Part shown: positions 37,979 to 47,006 of the stretch, one piece after another | How positions within the stretch are numbered: position 1 is the stretch's first letter | How the letters are laid out: each line of letters opens with the position of its first letter | Assembly: GCA_023369685.1 (NCBI GenBank) | Contig: SACZ01000009.1 | Coordinates: 35,642-99,641, forward strand | Length of the DNA: 64,000 nt | Origin: Prolixibacteraceae bacterium JC049 | GTDB lineage: Bacteria; Bacteroidota; Bacteroidia; Bacteroidales; Prolixibacteraceae | Direction: 5' to 3' | Translations under genes and position numbers: made by a program | Notes under the pieces: generated by a model | Told to the model about the DNA's origin: nothing | Seen by the model: the letters and a program-made list of their open reading frames with translations, nothing else | Database searches by the model: none

Positions 37979-39088
37979 TCAAATTCCTTTAGCTGTTTTA
38001 AATAGTGCTTTTAAACCCTCAGAATATTCTTTTTTTGTAATCCAATCTTGAAAGTTCAAATCATGATTATGCTTTTCAAAAATGTTTATGGTTAAATTTG
38101 TCTTTCCGATTACTTCAAACCTTCTGTTAATATCTTCGACACTCGACGCCGGAACATTAGCATCATCTGCCCCATGAAAAATGTATATAGGAACATCAAT
38201 TCGCAAGAGTCTTGACTTATTTGGTTCAAGAGCAAAATGCTCATGCAACCATCCAACTGTGATACGCACATAATTATTCCAAATCCAGGTTCCGTCACAT
38301 GCAGACATCTTGCCCATTAATAACTTTTCATATGCCGAACGCATCTTCTTAATATCTTTAACATCAAGCACTCCATCTTTTACAACATCAATTGCCTCAA
38401 ATTTCATATTTGGAAACAGACTTTTCCTATACTGACTCAAAGAAGAACCTTCCCGTTCATACTCTTCTTTGCTTATTGCATTGTCTCCATCTGTATCAAA
38501 AATAGATCTTATCATAATCATAACCCCCTCTCCTGCATTCTGCCACTTTATTATGTCATACATGTTATCATGGGCATAACCGTGCAGAAATAAGGCATCG
38601 ATTTTAATGTTCCCTCTGTCTGCAATCATGGAAGCTATTATTGTACCTTCACTAATTCCATAAAGAATTACTTTACAATTCTGAAATCGTTTATCTTTTC
38701 TTAGAAACCGGATCATTGTTTCTACATCTTCAGCTTCTTGTCGCGGACTATATTTAGCATATTTTAAAGAATCAACTTTATCAAACCAGGGTGGATTTTC
38801 CCCGATCTCCACTCCTCTTCGGTTATAGCTAAAAAATCCTACTCCTTGTTCACAAAAGCCTTCTGCCAGAACATCATAATAATTAAATTTCCCTCTACTT
38901 GTTAAATATGTATAAGGCCCAGTTCCATGAATCGCAACCACAATTGTTTCAATTGGCTTATCCGGAAGACAAATTCTTGCATCTATCTTTTCGCCATCAA
39001 TTAGAGTTATTTCTTTAATTTCAGATTCAAATGCTTGTGCCTGAAGCATCATTAACCCTAATACAGTTATTAAAACAATTATTCTCAT
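37979..39088 (-). CDS. Exported alpha/beta hydrolase with inserted EF-hands
   Basis: 369 residues with a signal peptide ending AQAFE. The hydrolase core shows the oxyanion HGTGPYTY, the nucleophile S146 in LYGISEGTI, the acid near FHGADDANVP and His in KHNHDLNF. The lid region carries two EF-hand-type loops, DTDGDNAISKEE (198-209) and DVVKDGVLDVKD (234-245), so a calcium-stabilised lid is likely. Calcium-binding inserts are uncommon in this fold. Activity is probably an esterase, lipase or dienelactone-type hydrolase. It is the last ordinary gene before the cassette region. Confidence 0.82.
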   Translation of the reverse strand: MRIIVLITVLGLMMLQAQAFESEIKEITLIDGEKIDARICLPDKPIETIVVAIHGTGPYTYLTSRGKFNYYDVLAEGFCEQGVGFFSYNRRGVEIGENPPWFDKVDSLKYAKYSPRQEAEDVETMIRFLRKDKRFQNCKVILYGISEGTIIASMIADRGNIKIDALFLHGYAHDNMYDIIKWQNAGEGVMIMIRSIFDTDGDNAISKEEYEREGSSLSQYRKSLFPNMKFEAIDVVKDGVLDVKDIKKMRSAYEKLLMGKMSACDGTWIWNNYVRITVGWLHEHFALEPNKSRLLRIDVPIYIFHGADDANVPASSVEDINRRFEVIGKTNLTINIFEKHNHDLNFQDWITKKEYSEGLKALFKTAKGI

Positions 39089-39133
39089 AATTTCCTGATT
39101 TTAAGTTTTATTTTGAGCTGAGAGAGTTATACC

Positions 39134-39160
39134 TAACGTTTGGTGCATGTTGTCGTAGCA
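39134..39160 (-). repeat. Truncated attC-like start
   Basis: TAACGTTTGGTGCATGTTG has the TAACG beginning and GT-rich stem start of the ~125-bp sites but no matching right arm. It is cut at about 39160 by sequence matching the IS3 right end (see 39161-39188). Confidence 0.45.
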
Positions 39161-39188
39161 ATTATTCCGGACGTGTCAAAATTAACAC
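39161..39188. mobile_element. IS3 right-end remnant beside an attC-like site
   Basis: The segment ATTATTCCGGAC..GTCA matches the right terminus of the IS3 element at 52489-52500 and continues to match that locus (AGTCATAATGAACGCTAACGG against GTGTCAAAATTAACACTAACGG) right into the following TAACGG. It looks like a scar of the same element, or of the same junction, at a second site. Confidence 0.5.
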
Positions 39189-39316
39189 TAACGGTAAATT
39201 GCATGAAGAGTGGCAGATCGCGTGGTAGTTTCCTGTCAAACCGCTACGCTGTTTGAGCGGGCTACAAACCTTTATATTTGTTACATCGCCTGCCATTACT
39301 TATACAAAATATTATA
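39189..39316 (-). repeat. attC-like site, ~125-bp class
   Basis: Begins TAACGGTAAATTGC and ends CTTATACAAAATATTA. Its left arm AGTGGCAGATCGCG pairs imperfectly with the right arm CATCGCCTGCCATT, so it can fold. Central bases TTTCCTGTCAAAC are shared with the site at 41665. It is followed at once by TAGGGCATTT, the terminus of the Ada/decarboxylase cassette. Confidence 0.6.
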
Positions 39317-39324
39317 GGGCATTT

Positions 39325-40170
39325 TTATTCATTTTCCAATATTGAAGCTTCCCAACCAATTATGGCTTTCTTTCTTGTCGGATTCCAATGATAGCCTCCA
39401 AATTTTCCTGATTTTTGAATTACTCTATGGCATGGAATCAGGTATGCTATCGGATTGTTTCCTATTGCAGTTCCCACTGCTCTCGATGCTTTTGGATGCT
39501 GAATCGCTTCTGCTATTTCTCCATAAGTAGAGAGATTTCCATAAGGAATGGATAACAATGCTTCCCAAACTTTCAATTGAAATTTTGTTCCTTTCAAATG
39601 TAATTTTATTTCATTTAGATTAGTCCAGTCGTTGCGGAAAATAAACAAAGCATCTTGTTGAAATTTATCTACTTTTTGATTGAATATTGCATTCGGGAAA
39701 ATAGCTTGTAACTCCTCGAATGCTAATACATTATTCTCGCTAAATGCCATATGGCAGATTCCTTTGTTGGTGGCTGCTACTATGATTTCGCCAAAAGGAG
39801 TTTCTGCAAAACTATAATTTATTATCAGGCTTGAACCACCGTTTTTATATTCTCCAGGAGTCATGCCCTCTATTGTTACAAACATATCGTGAAGCCTTCC
39901 TGTTCCAGATAAACCCATTTCAAAAGCAGTGTCAAATAGATTGCTTTCTTTTTTCCTTAGCAAACTCTTTGCATAATTTGAGCTGATAAATTTCAAGTAT
40001 TTTTTTGGACTAATTCCTACCCATTCCTTGAATAGACGCTGAAAATGAAAAGGACTTAAGTTAACATGCTCAGCTATTGCGTCTAAAGATGGCTGCCCTT
40101 TATGGTTATCATCTATAAACGCAATAGCCTCTGCAATTTTATTATATTGGTATGTTTTATTGTCCAACAT
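39325..40170 (-). CDS. AraC-type regulator fused to O6-methylguanine-DNA methyltransferase (Ada-like)
   Basis: 281 residues. An AraC helix-turn-helix domain at about 10-110 (FHFQRLFKEWVGISPKKYLKF) precedes a methyltransferase domain with the acceptor C247 in LIPCHRVI and the GNLSTYGEIAEAI motif. The N-terminal zinc domain of classical Ada is missing, so direct methyl-phosphotriester sensing is unlikely. Its start overlaps the decarboxylase stop by 14 bases. Both genes form one cassette with matching ends TAGGGCATTT and AAATGCCCTA. Repair of alkylated DNA is established for the family; the link to a decarboxylase is not. Confidence 0.85.
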   Translation of the reverse strand: MLDNKTYQYNKIAEAIAFIDDNHKGQPSLDAIAEHVNLSPFHFQRLFKEWVGISPKKYLKFISSNYAKSLLRKKESNLFDTAFEMGLSGTGRLHDMFVTIEGMTPGEYKNGGSSLIINYSFAETPFGEIIVAATNKGICHMAFSENNVLAFEELQAIFPNAIFNQKVDKFQQDALFIFRNDWTNLNEIKLHLKGTKFQLKVWEALLSIPYGNLSTYGEIAEAIQHPKASRAVGTAIGNNPIAYLIPCHRVIQKSGKFGGYHWNPTRKKAIIGWEASILENE

Positions 40171-41578
40171 AGGCTGTTACTTCATCATTTAGTTCATCAA
40201 TCAATTCATCGATTTCCTTTTCAGTAGTGTTATAGTTTGTAATACAAGCCCTAAAAGTAGGTATTCCCTTTATAGGATAAACAGATAACCATGATTTACC
40301 TTTTGCCAAAATCTTATCCAATATTTCTTTCGGGAAATTTGAATCTGTTTCAAATTCAGATTTTGCAAAGCATACAACTGGCAAATCTGTATTATTTTTG
40401 ATTTTCCAACCATTTTCTATCAGCTGATTTTTTAAATATTGCCCCATCTTTGCCTGATGATTTATGGTTTGTTCATATCCCTGCCAACCATAGAATAGTA
40501 GTGAAAGATATAATTTTAAACCAATGAATCTTCTCGACCATTGAATAGAATGTGTAAAGGGTTCAGTAATCGTGAGTTTATCAGCTTCCTTTGGCATGTA
40601 TTCCGTTGTAATTCTGAACGTTTTTCCGAGAATATCATTTCTCGATGTCAAAAATATACTTGTTCCCATTGGTACCGACATCCATTTATGAGCATCAAAA
40701 GTAATAGAATCAGACTTTTCGATACCTATTAATTGATGCTTCAAATCCTGGCTTAAAATTGCTCCACCACCATAAGCTGCATCGACATGAAACCAAATGT
40801 TGTTCTTTTTGCAAATGGAACTTAGCTGATTTAATTCGTCAATTGTACCTGTCCCTGTAGTTCCTGCTGTTCCAATAATCATTAATGGCGCATAAATTGA
40901 TGAGTCAAGTTCATTTAGTTTTTGCTGTAAAATCTCCGTGTCCAGTTTTAATTCATCTGTAATTGGAATTGATTTTACAAGATTATATCCAATCCCAACA
41001 ACTTTTGCGGCTTTTTGAATCGAGTGATGAGCCTCTGCTGAACAAAATACAACAGGTTTTTTGTCTAAACCAAATACTCCATCCTTAGCAAAGTTTGGGT
41101 ATTTATGGTTCAAAGCACAGAGCATAGCTGTAAGATTGGCTTCAGCTCCTCCTGTTGTGAAAACACCATCTGCATTTTTATCGTATCCAAATTTATTTGC
41201 AAATTCCCTAATTATTAACTCCTCTACTTCAACGGCAAAAGGGGCATGGCTCCAAGCAGCTAATTGAGGGTTATAGGTAGCTGTGATTAGGTCAGCGATA
41301 ATTCCTGCATAATTAGAACGTGGATTGAACAATCCAAAATATTTAGGATGTGGTGTATGAACACTAAAGGTTTCAAGTCCATTTGTTACGTGTTGGATAG
41401 CTTTATCTGGTTTGATTCCATTAACTAACTCTGTGGAAAGAAGCGATTCTCTAATTTTATTAATATTTAAATCAGGATTGGTCTTAAAATCTTGTGTTGA
41501 GCTATAATAGTTCTCCAGCTTTTCAAATACTATTTCGAGTATTTCTTTTCTCTGTTTATTGTCAAAATCAAATTGCAT
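40157..41578 (-). CDS. PLP-dependent group II decarboxylase (aromatic/glutamate/aspartate type)
   Basis: 473 residues from the ATG at 41578, preceded by AAAGGAATTA; a TTG at 41614 extends the frame. Family features are TGGAEANLTAMLCAL, HHSIQKAAKV, GTAGTTGTGTID, WFHVDAAYGGG and the PLP lysine in ITFDAHKWMSVPMGTS. The substrate could be an aromatic amino acid, glutamate or aspartate. It shares an overlap of 14 bases with the Ada-like gene downstream. Confidence 0.85.
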   Translation of the reverse strand: MQFDFDNKQRKEILEIVFEKLENYYSSTQDFKTNPDLNINKIRESLLSTELVNGIKPDKAIQHVTNGLETFSVHTPHPKYFGLFNPRSNYAGIIADLITATYNPQLAAWSHAPFAVEVEELIIREFANKFGYDKNADGVFTTGGAEANLTAMLCALNHKYPNFAKDGVFGLDKKPVVFCSAEAHHSIQKAAKVVGIGYNLVKSIPITDELKLDTEILQQKLNELDSSIYAPLMIIGTAGTTGTGTIDELNQLSSICKKNNIWFHVDAAYGGGAILSQDLKHQLIGIEKSDSITFDAHKWMSVPMGTSIFLTSRNDILGKTFRITTEYMPKEADKLTITEPFTHSIQWSRRFIGLKLYLSLLFYGWQGYEQTINHQAKMGQYLKNQLIENGWKIKNNTDLPVVCFAKSEFETDSNFPKEILDKILAKGKSWLSVYPIKGIPTFRACITNYNTTEKEIDELIDELNDEVTAYVGQ

Positions 41579-41664
41579 ATTAATTCCTTTTAAATGTTTT
41601 AACAAAATTCTCAATTCTCAAAACGTAATGAAACCCGATTCTTGCGGTTTTTCAAATGCCCTAC

Positions 41665-41790
41665 AAACGGATGGCGGTATGAAACGTTGGGGATTTCGGA
41701 GCTACTTTCCTGTCAAACTACTACAAAGCTGATTAGATGTAACACTCTTAAAACCTGCACTTTTCGCCCAATGATTTATACACATTGTTA
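41665..41790 (-). repeat. attC-like site, ~125-bp class
   Basis: Begins CAAACGGATGGCGG and ends TTTATACACATTGTTA, the ending shared by 39189, 58097 and 61445. The bases just outside on the left, AAATGCCCTA, mirror the TAGGGCATTT at the other end of the Ada/decarboxylase cassette. Right of the site, GTTACCATTTCG begins the Wadjet region. Confidence 0.65.
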
Positions 41791-41805
41791 CCATTTCGTG
41801 CTTTA

Positions 41806-41904
41806 TTTTTTCAGTCCGTGCGATTGGATAGGCAAGTTCTTTTGCAATTTTTGGATTTATGCGAGGGCAAGTGCGAATTGCAAATGTGCTTGACTATGTG
41901 GGCT
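41806..41904. repeat. Left copy of direct repeat flanking the Wadjet operon
   Basis: About 100 bases imperfectly matching 49415-49520 in the same orientation. Shared blocks are CTTTTG.AA.TTTTGG.TT, AGTGCGA.TTGCAAATGTG and TG.GTGGGCT. It lies between the jetD stop at 41907 and the attC-like site at 41665-41790. Confidence 0.65.
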
Positions 41905-41906
41905 GA

Positions 41907-43037
41907 CTATATGCGAATCTTTGAATACTCATGTGTTATTTTTTCCTGTTCTAATCTTATGTTTTTACTTTTAATCATTTCTAATAATTCAATTTCATCA
42001 GTTCTAAGGTGTTCGTATTGAATACCTGAAGCATTCTTGCCTTCCACTACATAATTTTCAAATTCATTTAGTGTAAGAGTATCCATCATAATGCTTTGTG
42101 TTTTAGGGAAGAAACTTCTAAACTGAGATAAAATAAGAAATCCGTGTTCGTCAATATCACCCCAATATTTCAAATTAACTGATGATAACCATTTTATTTC
42201 TGACAATAAGTTTAGGGCAAGACCTTTACCCCAAATTGCAATGGTATTCTCTTTTGGGGGTAAGGTTAAAAAATTCATTAAATTTTCTGTAATGATTATG
42301 GTTGAACATTCAGTTTGTATGCTTTGAAAAGCACTTATTGGAATTGTCAAATCATCAGAGCAAGAGAATATGTTTTTATCTTTTGTCTTATCCAGACGCC
42401 TAAACCTAACTAGAGGCTCTGAATTCTTCAAGTTAAACCTTTTTTCGAAGTTTGTTTCTAGCCGATTAACATACTTATCGATTATCACTTCTAAAATAGG
42501 TCTTAGCAATCCTTTATTCCTTTCAATGAACTTAGTATCGACTTCTATTGGCAATTCACGAACGTATAAATTTGGTTTAGGATTACTTTTAAAGAATATC
42601 AGAGTTCTGATAAAAAAATCAAATTCATCGCCTATTTTGGAAAGTAAAAGAGGATTACTAATTGCCCAATCCCTTAATTCAGGAAACTCTTTTGTCAAAG
42701 AAGTAAAGGTTTTGGTTATTATTTGAGTTTCCCTTTCTTTTTTTAAATAACCAATAAAATCTTTTTCCTTTTCAAAAAGAATCTTATTTGGAATTGACTG
42801 CTTACCATGCCTCTTGGTATTTTTTTCTTCAAAGTCTATTGAATAGCTATATTTATTATAGTTTATTGAATGAGATATTAACTCTTCAATCTCCAATCTC
42901 ATTTTATCAAAACTACTATCTAGCTTCTTATCAGCAGGAATAACTAAAGGGAAAAAATCTATTCCTGATAATTTTGCTGAAAGGAATGCCTTATACTTTC
43001 GTTCCGATTTTATTCTTATTTCTTTTTGGGAAATCAT
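41907..43037 (-). CDS. jetD: Wadjet nuclease subunit JetD
   Basis: 376 residues with the DUF3322-DUF2220 layout of type I JetD, the topoisomerase VI A-like subunit that cleaves plasmid DNA held by the SMC complex. Toprim acidic residues are visible: Glu in ITENLMNFLTLP (about 251) and the D294/D296 pair in YWGDIDEHGFLIL. The start overlaps the jetC stop (ATGA), as expected for a coupled operon. It is the last gene, directly followed by the left flanking repeat. Confidence 0.88.
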   Translation of the reverse strand: MISQKEIRIKSERKYKAFLSAKLSGIDFFPLVIPADKKLDSSFDKMRLEIEELISHSINYNKYSYSIDFEEKNTKRHGKQSIPNKILFEKEKDFIGYLKKERETQIITKTFTSLTKEFPELRDWAISNPLLLSKIGDEFDFFIRTLIFFKSNPKPNLYVRELPIEVDTKFIERNKGLLRPILEVIIDKYVNRLETNFEKRFNLKNSEPLVRFRRLDKTKDKNIFSCSDDLTIPISAFQSIQTECSTIIITENLMNFLTLPPKENTIAIWGKGLALNLLSEIKWLSSVNLKYWGDIDEHGFLILSQFRSFFPKTQSIMMDTLTLNEFENYVVEGKNASGIQYEHLRTDEIELLEMIKSKNIRLEQEKITHEYSKIRI

Positions 43038-46000
43038 TTGTACTTTTCTCTATTCTCGATATACTCAAGTATTGGCATATTAAATAATACTGATTCACGA
43101 TTGTTAACTCTTTTTACGTAATGCACATTGGAAATATGATTTTGTACAATGTGTATTTTATCAAGCGGTGTTACAACTAATAATTGAAGATGCAATTGCT
43201 TACAAAGATTCATTAAAAATTCTGCTTTTTCATCATCCTGATTACTAAACGACTCATCAACTGCAATAAATCTAAATGAATGTGAACTAGCACCTTCATT
43301 CTTTATGCCAAATTGATAAGCAATTGCAGATGCTAATATTGTATAACTTAATTGAGGTTTCTCTCCACCTGATAAAGTATCTGTACCCTTATATACTTTT
43401 AATGAACGATTATTTTCAAAATCAAATTCTTCCGCATAGTATGAAAACCAATTCCTCACATCAATAACTTTGTCTTTCCAACGTTCATTGTCAGAATCAC
43501 TAAGTTCATTAATAAGGTTTTTAATTTTTTCAAAGATGTATAACTTATAGTTTTCACTATCTTCTGCATGTAATCTAGCTGCATCAGGTATTGCTTCTTT
43601 TAACATTAATCTAAATGCATCTATTTCCTTATCAATTTTCTTGGGCTTTTGTAATTGAATATATGAATCTGGGTTAATTCTAAATTTTATTTTTTGCAAT
43701 GCCCCATTTAATGCTTCAATGTTATCTTCAATAGCTTCACATCCTTCATCTAATTTTTCCTTAAAACCAGCAATTTTATTTATCATCTGCTCTGTAAGAT
43801 AATTGTTGAATTTTACTCTATAACTAGGCAATCCATCCTTTTGGATTTTATCTAGAAGAGTAATATATTCATCTACATAGTCCGAATTACTAGGTAATTT
43901 ATCTGTATCTGATTCCCAATCAGGGTATTTTTCAAGTATTTCCTTCTTGGGATTTAAAAATGATGAAATTGAATTACTTATGAATTCTCTCTGTTTGAAT
44001 TTATCATCTTTGAGTTGTGAAATTTCTTGTTCAATAGATTCTATAATATACTTTTGTTTATCAGGTAGGTTTCCATAATCTAAGTCTGAAAGGTTATTTT
44101 TAAAGCTATCTTCAAAACCTGAATATTTTTCATTTATGTTGAATTCTGTTGGTATACTGCTAATTAAAATTTGCTTTTCATTTATCTTTCCTTGCAAGCT
44201 CTTAACTTTTTGCTCCAGACTTGAAATTTCTTTTAGTAGCTCATCTTTTTGATTGTTTTGCCTTTTTAGTTCATCAACAATTATTTTTAATTGACTTTCA
44301 AGCTCTTTAAGTTTTTCGTTAGTGCTTTCCAATTCATCTTTACGCTCAATTAATACCTGAATTTCTTTACTAATAATTTGCCAATCAATTTCAGATAAAT
44401 CTTTTATTTCAGTAAACTTTATAATATTACCCTTTTTCTCTTCAAGCTTTTTGTTTCGTTTATTAATGCTTTTCCTTTCCCTACTTTTTTCATCGACAAT
44501 AACACCTAACTCTTTCACTTCAAGTGAAATTGCCTTTATTTTATCTTTGTTATCCCAACCTAAAACATAATTTGCCTTTGTATTAGTTTTAACCCTATCA
44601 TCCTTTTGATGACGTGAATTGTTTTTTATTAAACCTTGTTTTGTAATTGCTTTAGAATAAGAATTAAAATTCTTGACATCTTCAATACAAACATAATTAT
44701 ATACAGATAAAAATTGTTCCTCAATCCAGTCCCGATATATTGACTTTTTAAAATCTATTTTTTCAATTAAAGAGTCTGATTCTCTGGAATGAAAACTGTT
44801 CAGAGAAGGACTTGTGATAACTTTGTGATATATTATTATTCCTTGTAAATTTGTGCTATTCACATACTTATTAACCTTTTCATAATATTTCTCAGGCACA
44901 ATAATGCGTAAAGCAAAATTATGTAGTAATTTCTCAATTGCTTGTTCCCAAGAAATCTCTGACTCTTTTACTTTTATGAGTTCACCAATAAATGGTATTT
45001 CATCAGCTAAAGCTCCAACAGCATTCACAATATCATCTCTTATCCTTTGGATAGAACTTGGTATTTTAGTTTTTTGCTCCCTTAAAATTTGAACTTCATT
45101 AACAAGTATTTCTCTTTTTTCTTCGGCATCTTCCTGAATTTTTCTTGCTTGATATTCTTGGTCTGCCAAAGAGTTTTGTTCATTTAAAATTCCTCCCTTT
45201 TCATTCTTAGCTTTCTCAAAATTATCCTCAAAAGCGTTTTTATCGGGATTTGTAATAAGATTAATTTTTTCAGCTAATGAATTATATTTTTTACTCTTTG
45301 TTTCACATTTATCTTTTTGCTTGGATAAACCACTTATTCTTGAATTAATAGTTTTCAATTCCTGACCAACATCACTGTTGTCAATTGCACTTCTAAGGTT
45401 AACCTTTTGTTCATCAAGTTCAGATATTGTTTCTTTTAATGCTTCAAATTCTGATTTCTTCAATTCTAATTTATCTTCTGATACCTCCTTTTCAAAAGAA
45501 ATAAAATCAAATTCTTTTTGAGCAAAATAAAATCTACAAACATCTTTCAACAGAACTTGTGCTGTATGCTTTTGTTTTGTTAAAAGAAGCTCCTCATTCG
45601 CATTTTTTATCGGTGTTAATTGTTTTACTTGTTCAGTCGCTTTTTCAATTTGATTCTGAGCTCGTAATAATGTAGAAAAGCTTTCTTTAACATTTTGAAA
45701 ATCTTCTTCTGTGTTCTGATTTTCAAGCATGTTTAACCTTATAAATTCATCTAAATCACCTAACACTTTTATTCCAACTGTTTGATTAAACAGGCTTAAG
45801 GCCTTTATCGAACGCATCCCAAAAGTGTCAATAATTTTATTTGCATATTTCCTTGCTGAGTCAAAAAAGGAAATATTCTCCTTTAATCCTTCAGAAGGAT
45901 ATTTTTTCTTTAATGCTCTTTTCCAGTCTCCTTTAGCGTCAAAAAATAAAAAATCCTCTTTAATTGAAAGTTGGACTCTAGCAATCCCATAATTTCTTTT

Positions 46001-46438
46001 TAATGCACCGCCTGAAAAATGTCTTGTTTGAAATACTGTAACAGGCTTATAACCATTGCTATTTACAAAACATGCTAAAATAAATGAGTTAGTATTTTTT
46101 TTATCTGGTCTTAAAAATTCAGTAGTCGACTTTTGTTTACCTTCAATCTGTTTTTCACCAAATGCTCCTAAGACATAGGATTCCTCTGTTCGTTCATGTT
46201 TCTTCTTTGTATTCGAAGATTGATTGTAAAACCTATATTTTCGTTCTGGAACTAAAAGTGTTAATAATGCGTCTACATAGGTCGTTTTACCAGAGCCATT
46301 ACCGCCAGTTAATAAAGAATTATTGCATTCTGGGCTAATACGAATTGGTTCTTCATGAAATGTTCCCCAATTGTAAAGTTCCATATATTGCAATCTATAA
46401 CCTGCTTTTTCAGGCTCACTTTCGAACAGTTTAAACAT
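43034..46438 (-). CDS. jetC: Wadjet SMC-like ATPase JetC
   Basis: 1134 residues. Walker A is GGNGSGKT at 45-52, after the family N-terminus (RLQYMELYNWGTFHEEPI) typical of MksB/JetC. Two long coiled coils (about 290-470 and 660-800) flank a hinge-like globular part. The ABC signature LSGGEKPQLSYT starts near 1022 and Walker B is FRFIAVDES near 1055-1063. JetC loops DNA by extrusion and hands closed circles of plasmid size to JetD. Its stop overlaps jetD, and its start overlaps the jetB stop by 8 bases. Confidence 0.95.
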   Translation of the reverse strand: MFKLFESEPEKAGYRLQYMELYNWGTFHEEPIRISPECNNSLLTGGNGSGKTTYVDALLTLLVPERKYRFYNQSSNTKKKHERTEESYVLGAFGEKQIEGKQKSTTEFLRPDKKNTNSFILACFVNSNGYKPVTVFQTRHFSGGALKRNYGIARVQLSIKEDFLFFDAKGDWKRALKKKYPSEGLKENISFFDSARKYANKIIDTFGMRSIKALSLFNQTVGIKVLGDLDEFIRLNMLENQNTEEDFQNVKESFSTLLRAQNQIEKATEQVKQLTPIKNANEELLLTKQKHTAQVLLKDVCRFYFAQKEFDFISFEKEVSEDKLELKKSEFEALKETISELDEQKVNLRSAIDNSDVGQELKTINSRISGLSKQKDKCETKSKKYNSLAEKINLITNPDKNAFEDNFEKAKNEKGGILNEQNSLADQEYQARKIQEDAEEKREILVNEVQILREQKTKIPSSIQRIRDDIVNAVGALADEIPFIGELIKVKESEISWEQAIEKLLHNFALRIIVPEKYYEKVNKYVNSTNLQGIIIYHKVITSPSLNSFHSRESDSLIEKIDFKKSIYRDWIEEQFLSVYNYVCIEDVKNFNSYSKAITKQGLIKNNSRHQKDDRVKTNTKANYVLGWDNKDKIKAISLEVKELGVIVDEKSRERKSINKRNKKLEEKKGNIIKFTEIKDLSEIDWQIISKEIQVLIERKDELESTNEKLKELESQLKIIVDELKRQNNQKDELLKEISSLEQKVKSLQGKINEKQILISSIPTEFNINEKYSGFEDSFKNNLSDLDYGNLPDKQKYIIESIEQEISQLKDDKFKQREFISNSISSFLNPKKEILEKYPDWESDTDKLPSNSDYVDEYITLLDKIQKDGLPSYRVKFNNYLTEQMINKIAGFKEKLDEGCEAIEDNIEALNGALQKIKFRINPDSYIQLQKPKKIDKEIDAFRLMLKEAIPDAARLHAEDSENYKLYIFEKIKNLINELSDSDNERWKDKVIDVRNWFSYYAEEFDFENNRSLKVYKGTDTLSGGEKPQLSYTILASAIAYQFGIKNEGASSHSFRFIAVDESFSNQDDEKAEFLMNLCKQLHLQLLVVTPLDKIHIVQNHISNVHYVKRVNNRESVLFNMPILEYIENREKYK

Positions 46439-47006
46439 CTGTCATCAGTTTAGTTTTTAATTCTTCGATATCATCAGAAGAGACCTTTGATTTAATAATT
46501 CTTTTAATTTCATAAATCTTATCCTCACTCTTTACGGAATCTTTATGAAGCTTTAGGAATCCAAGTTTTATTACCTTTTGAATATTAGAATCAATTTCAT
46601 CAAAGAATCTTTTCATATTGGGTTTTTCTTTAAAGAACATTTCCAAATGTTCTCGAAGTTGTTGATGTGAAATTGTACATATTTTAGACTGACTATCACT
46701 AATATCAAAATCATCAATTTCCTCACGAAGAAAGATGCATATCAAACTCACCTCATATGAAATTGGAGCTCGTTTTATCAAACCAATAGTAGTACCTTCG
46801 TCATCAAGCTCTATTTGTTTCAAAAATGCATATCCTTCATGTTCATCAACAACTAACTCAATTGCTATTTTATTTAGATATTCATTTATTTCCTTAAAAT
46901 TTACCAATATATCGTTCCACTGACTGTGGTCACTATATACTTCACTTTGTAGAAGTGTTACAATCGCTTTTGCGTATGGCAATATTTTATTTTCGTCTTG
47001 TATCAT
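46431..47006 (-). CDS. jetB: Wadjet kite subunit JetB (DUF4194)
   Basis: 191 residues, all alpha with winged-helix character. DUF4194-type features are the ILPYAKAIVTLLQSEVYSD start, HEGYAFLKQIELDD and RAPISYEVSLICIFLREEI. In known Wadjet systems this MukE/MksE-like kite protein bridges JetA and the SMC arms. It overlaps both neighbours by 4 and 8 bases, fitting the jetA-jetB-jetC order. Confidence 0.88.
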   Translation of the reverse strand: MIQDENKILPYAKAIVTLLQSEVYSDHSQWNDILVNFKEINEYLNKIAIELVVDEHEGYAFLKQIELDDEGTTIGLIKRAPISYEVSLICIFLREEIDDFDISDSQSKICTISHQQLREHLEMFFKEKPNMKRFFDEIDSNIQKVIKLGFLKLHKDSVKSEDKIYEIKRIIKSKVSSDDIEELKTKLMTDV

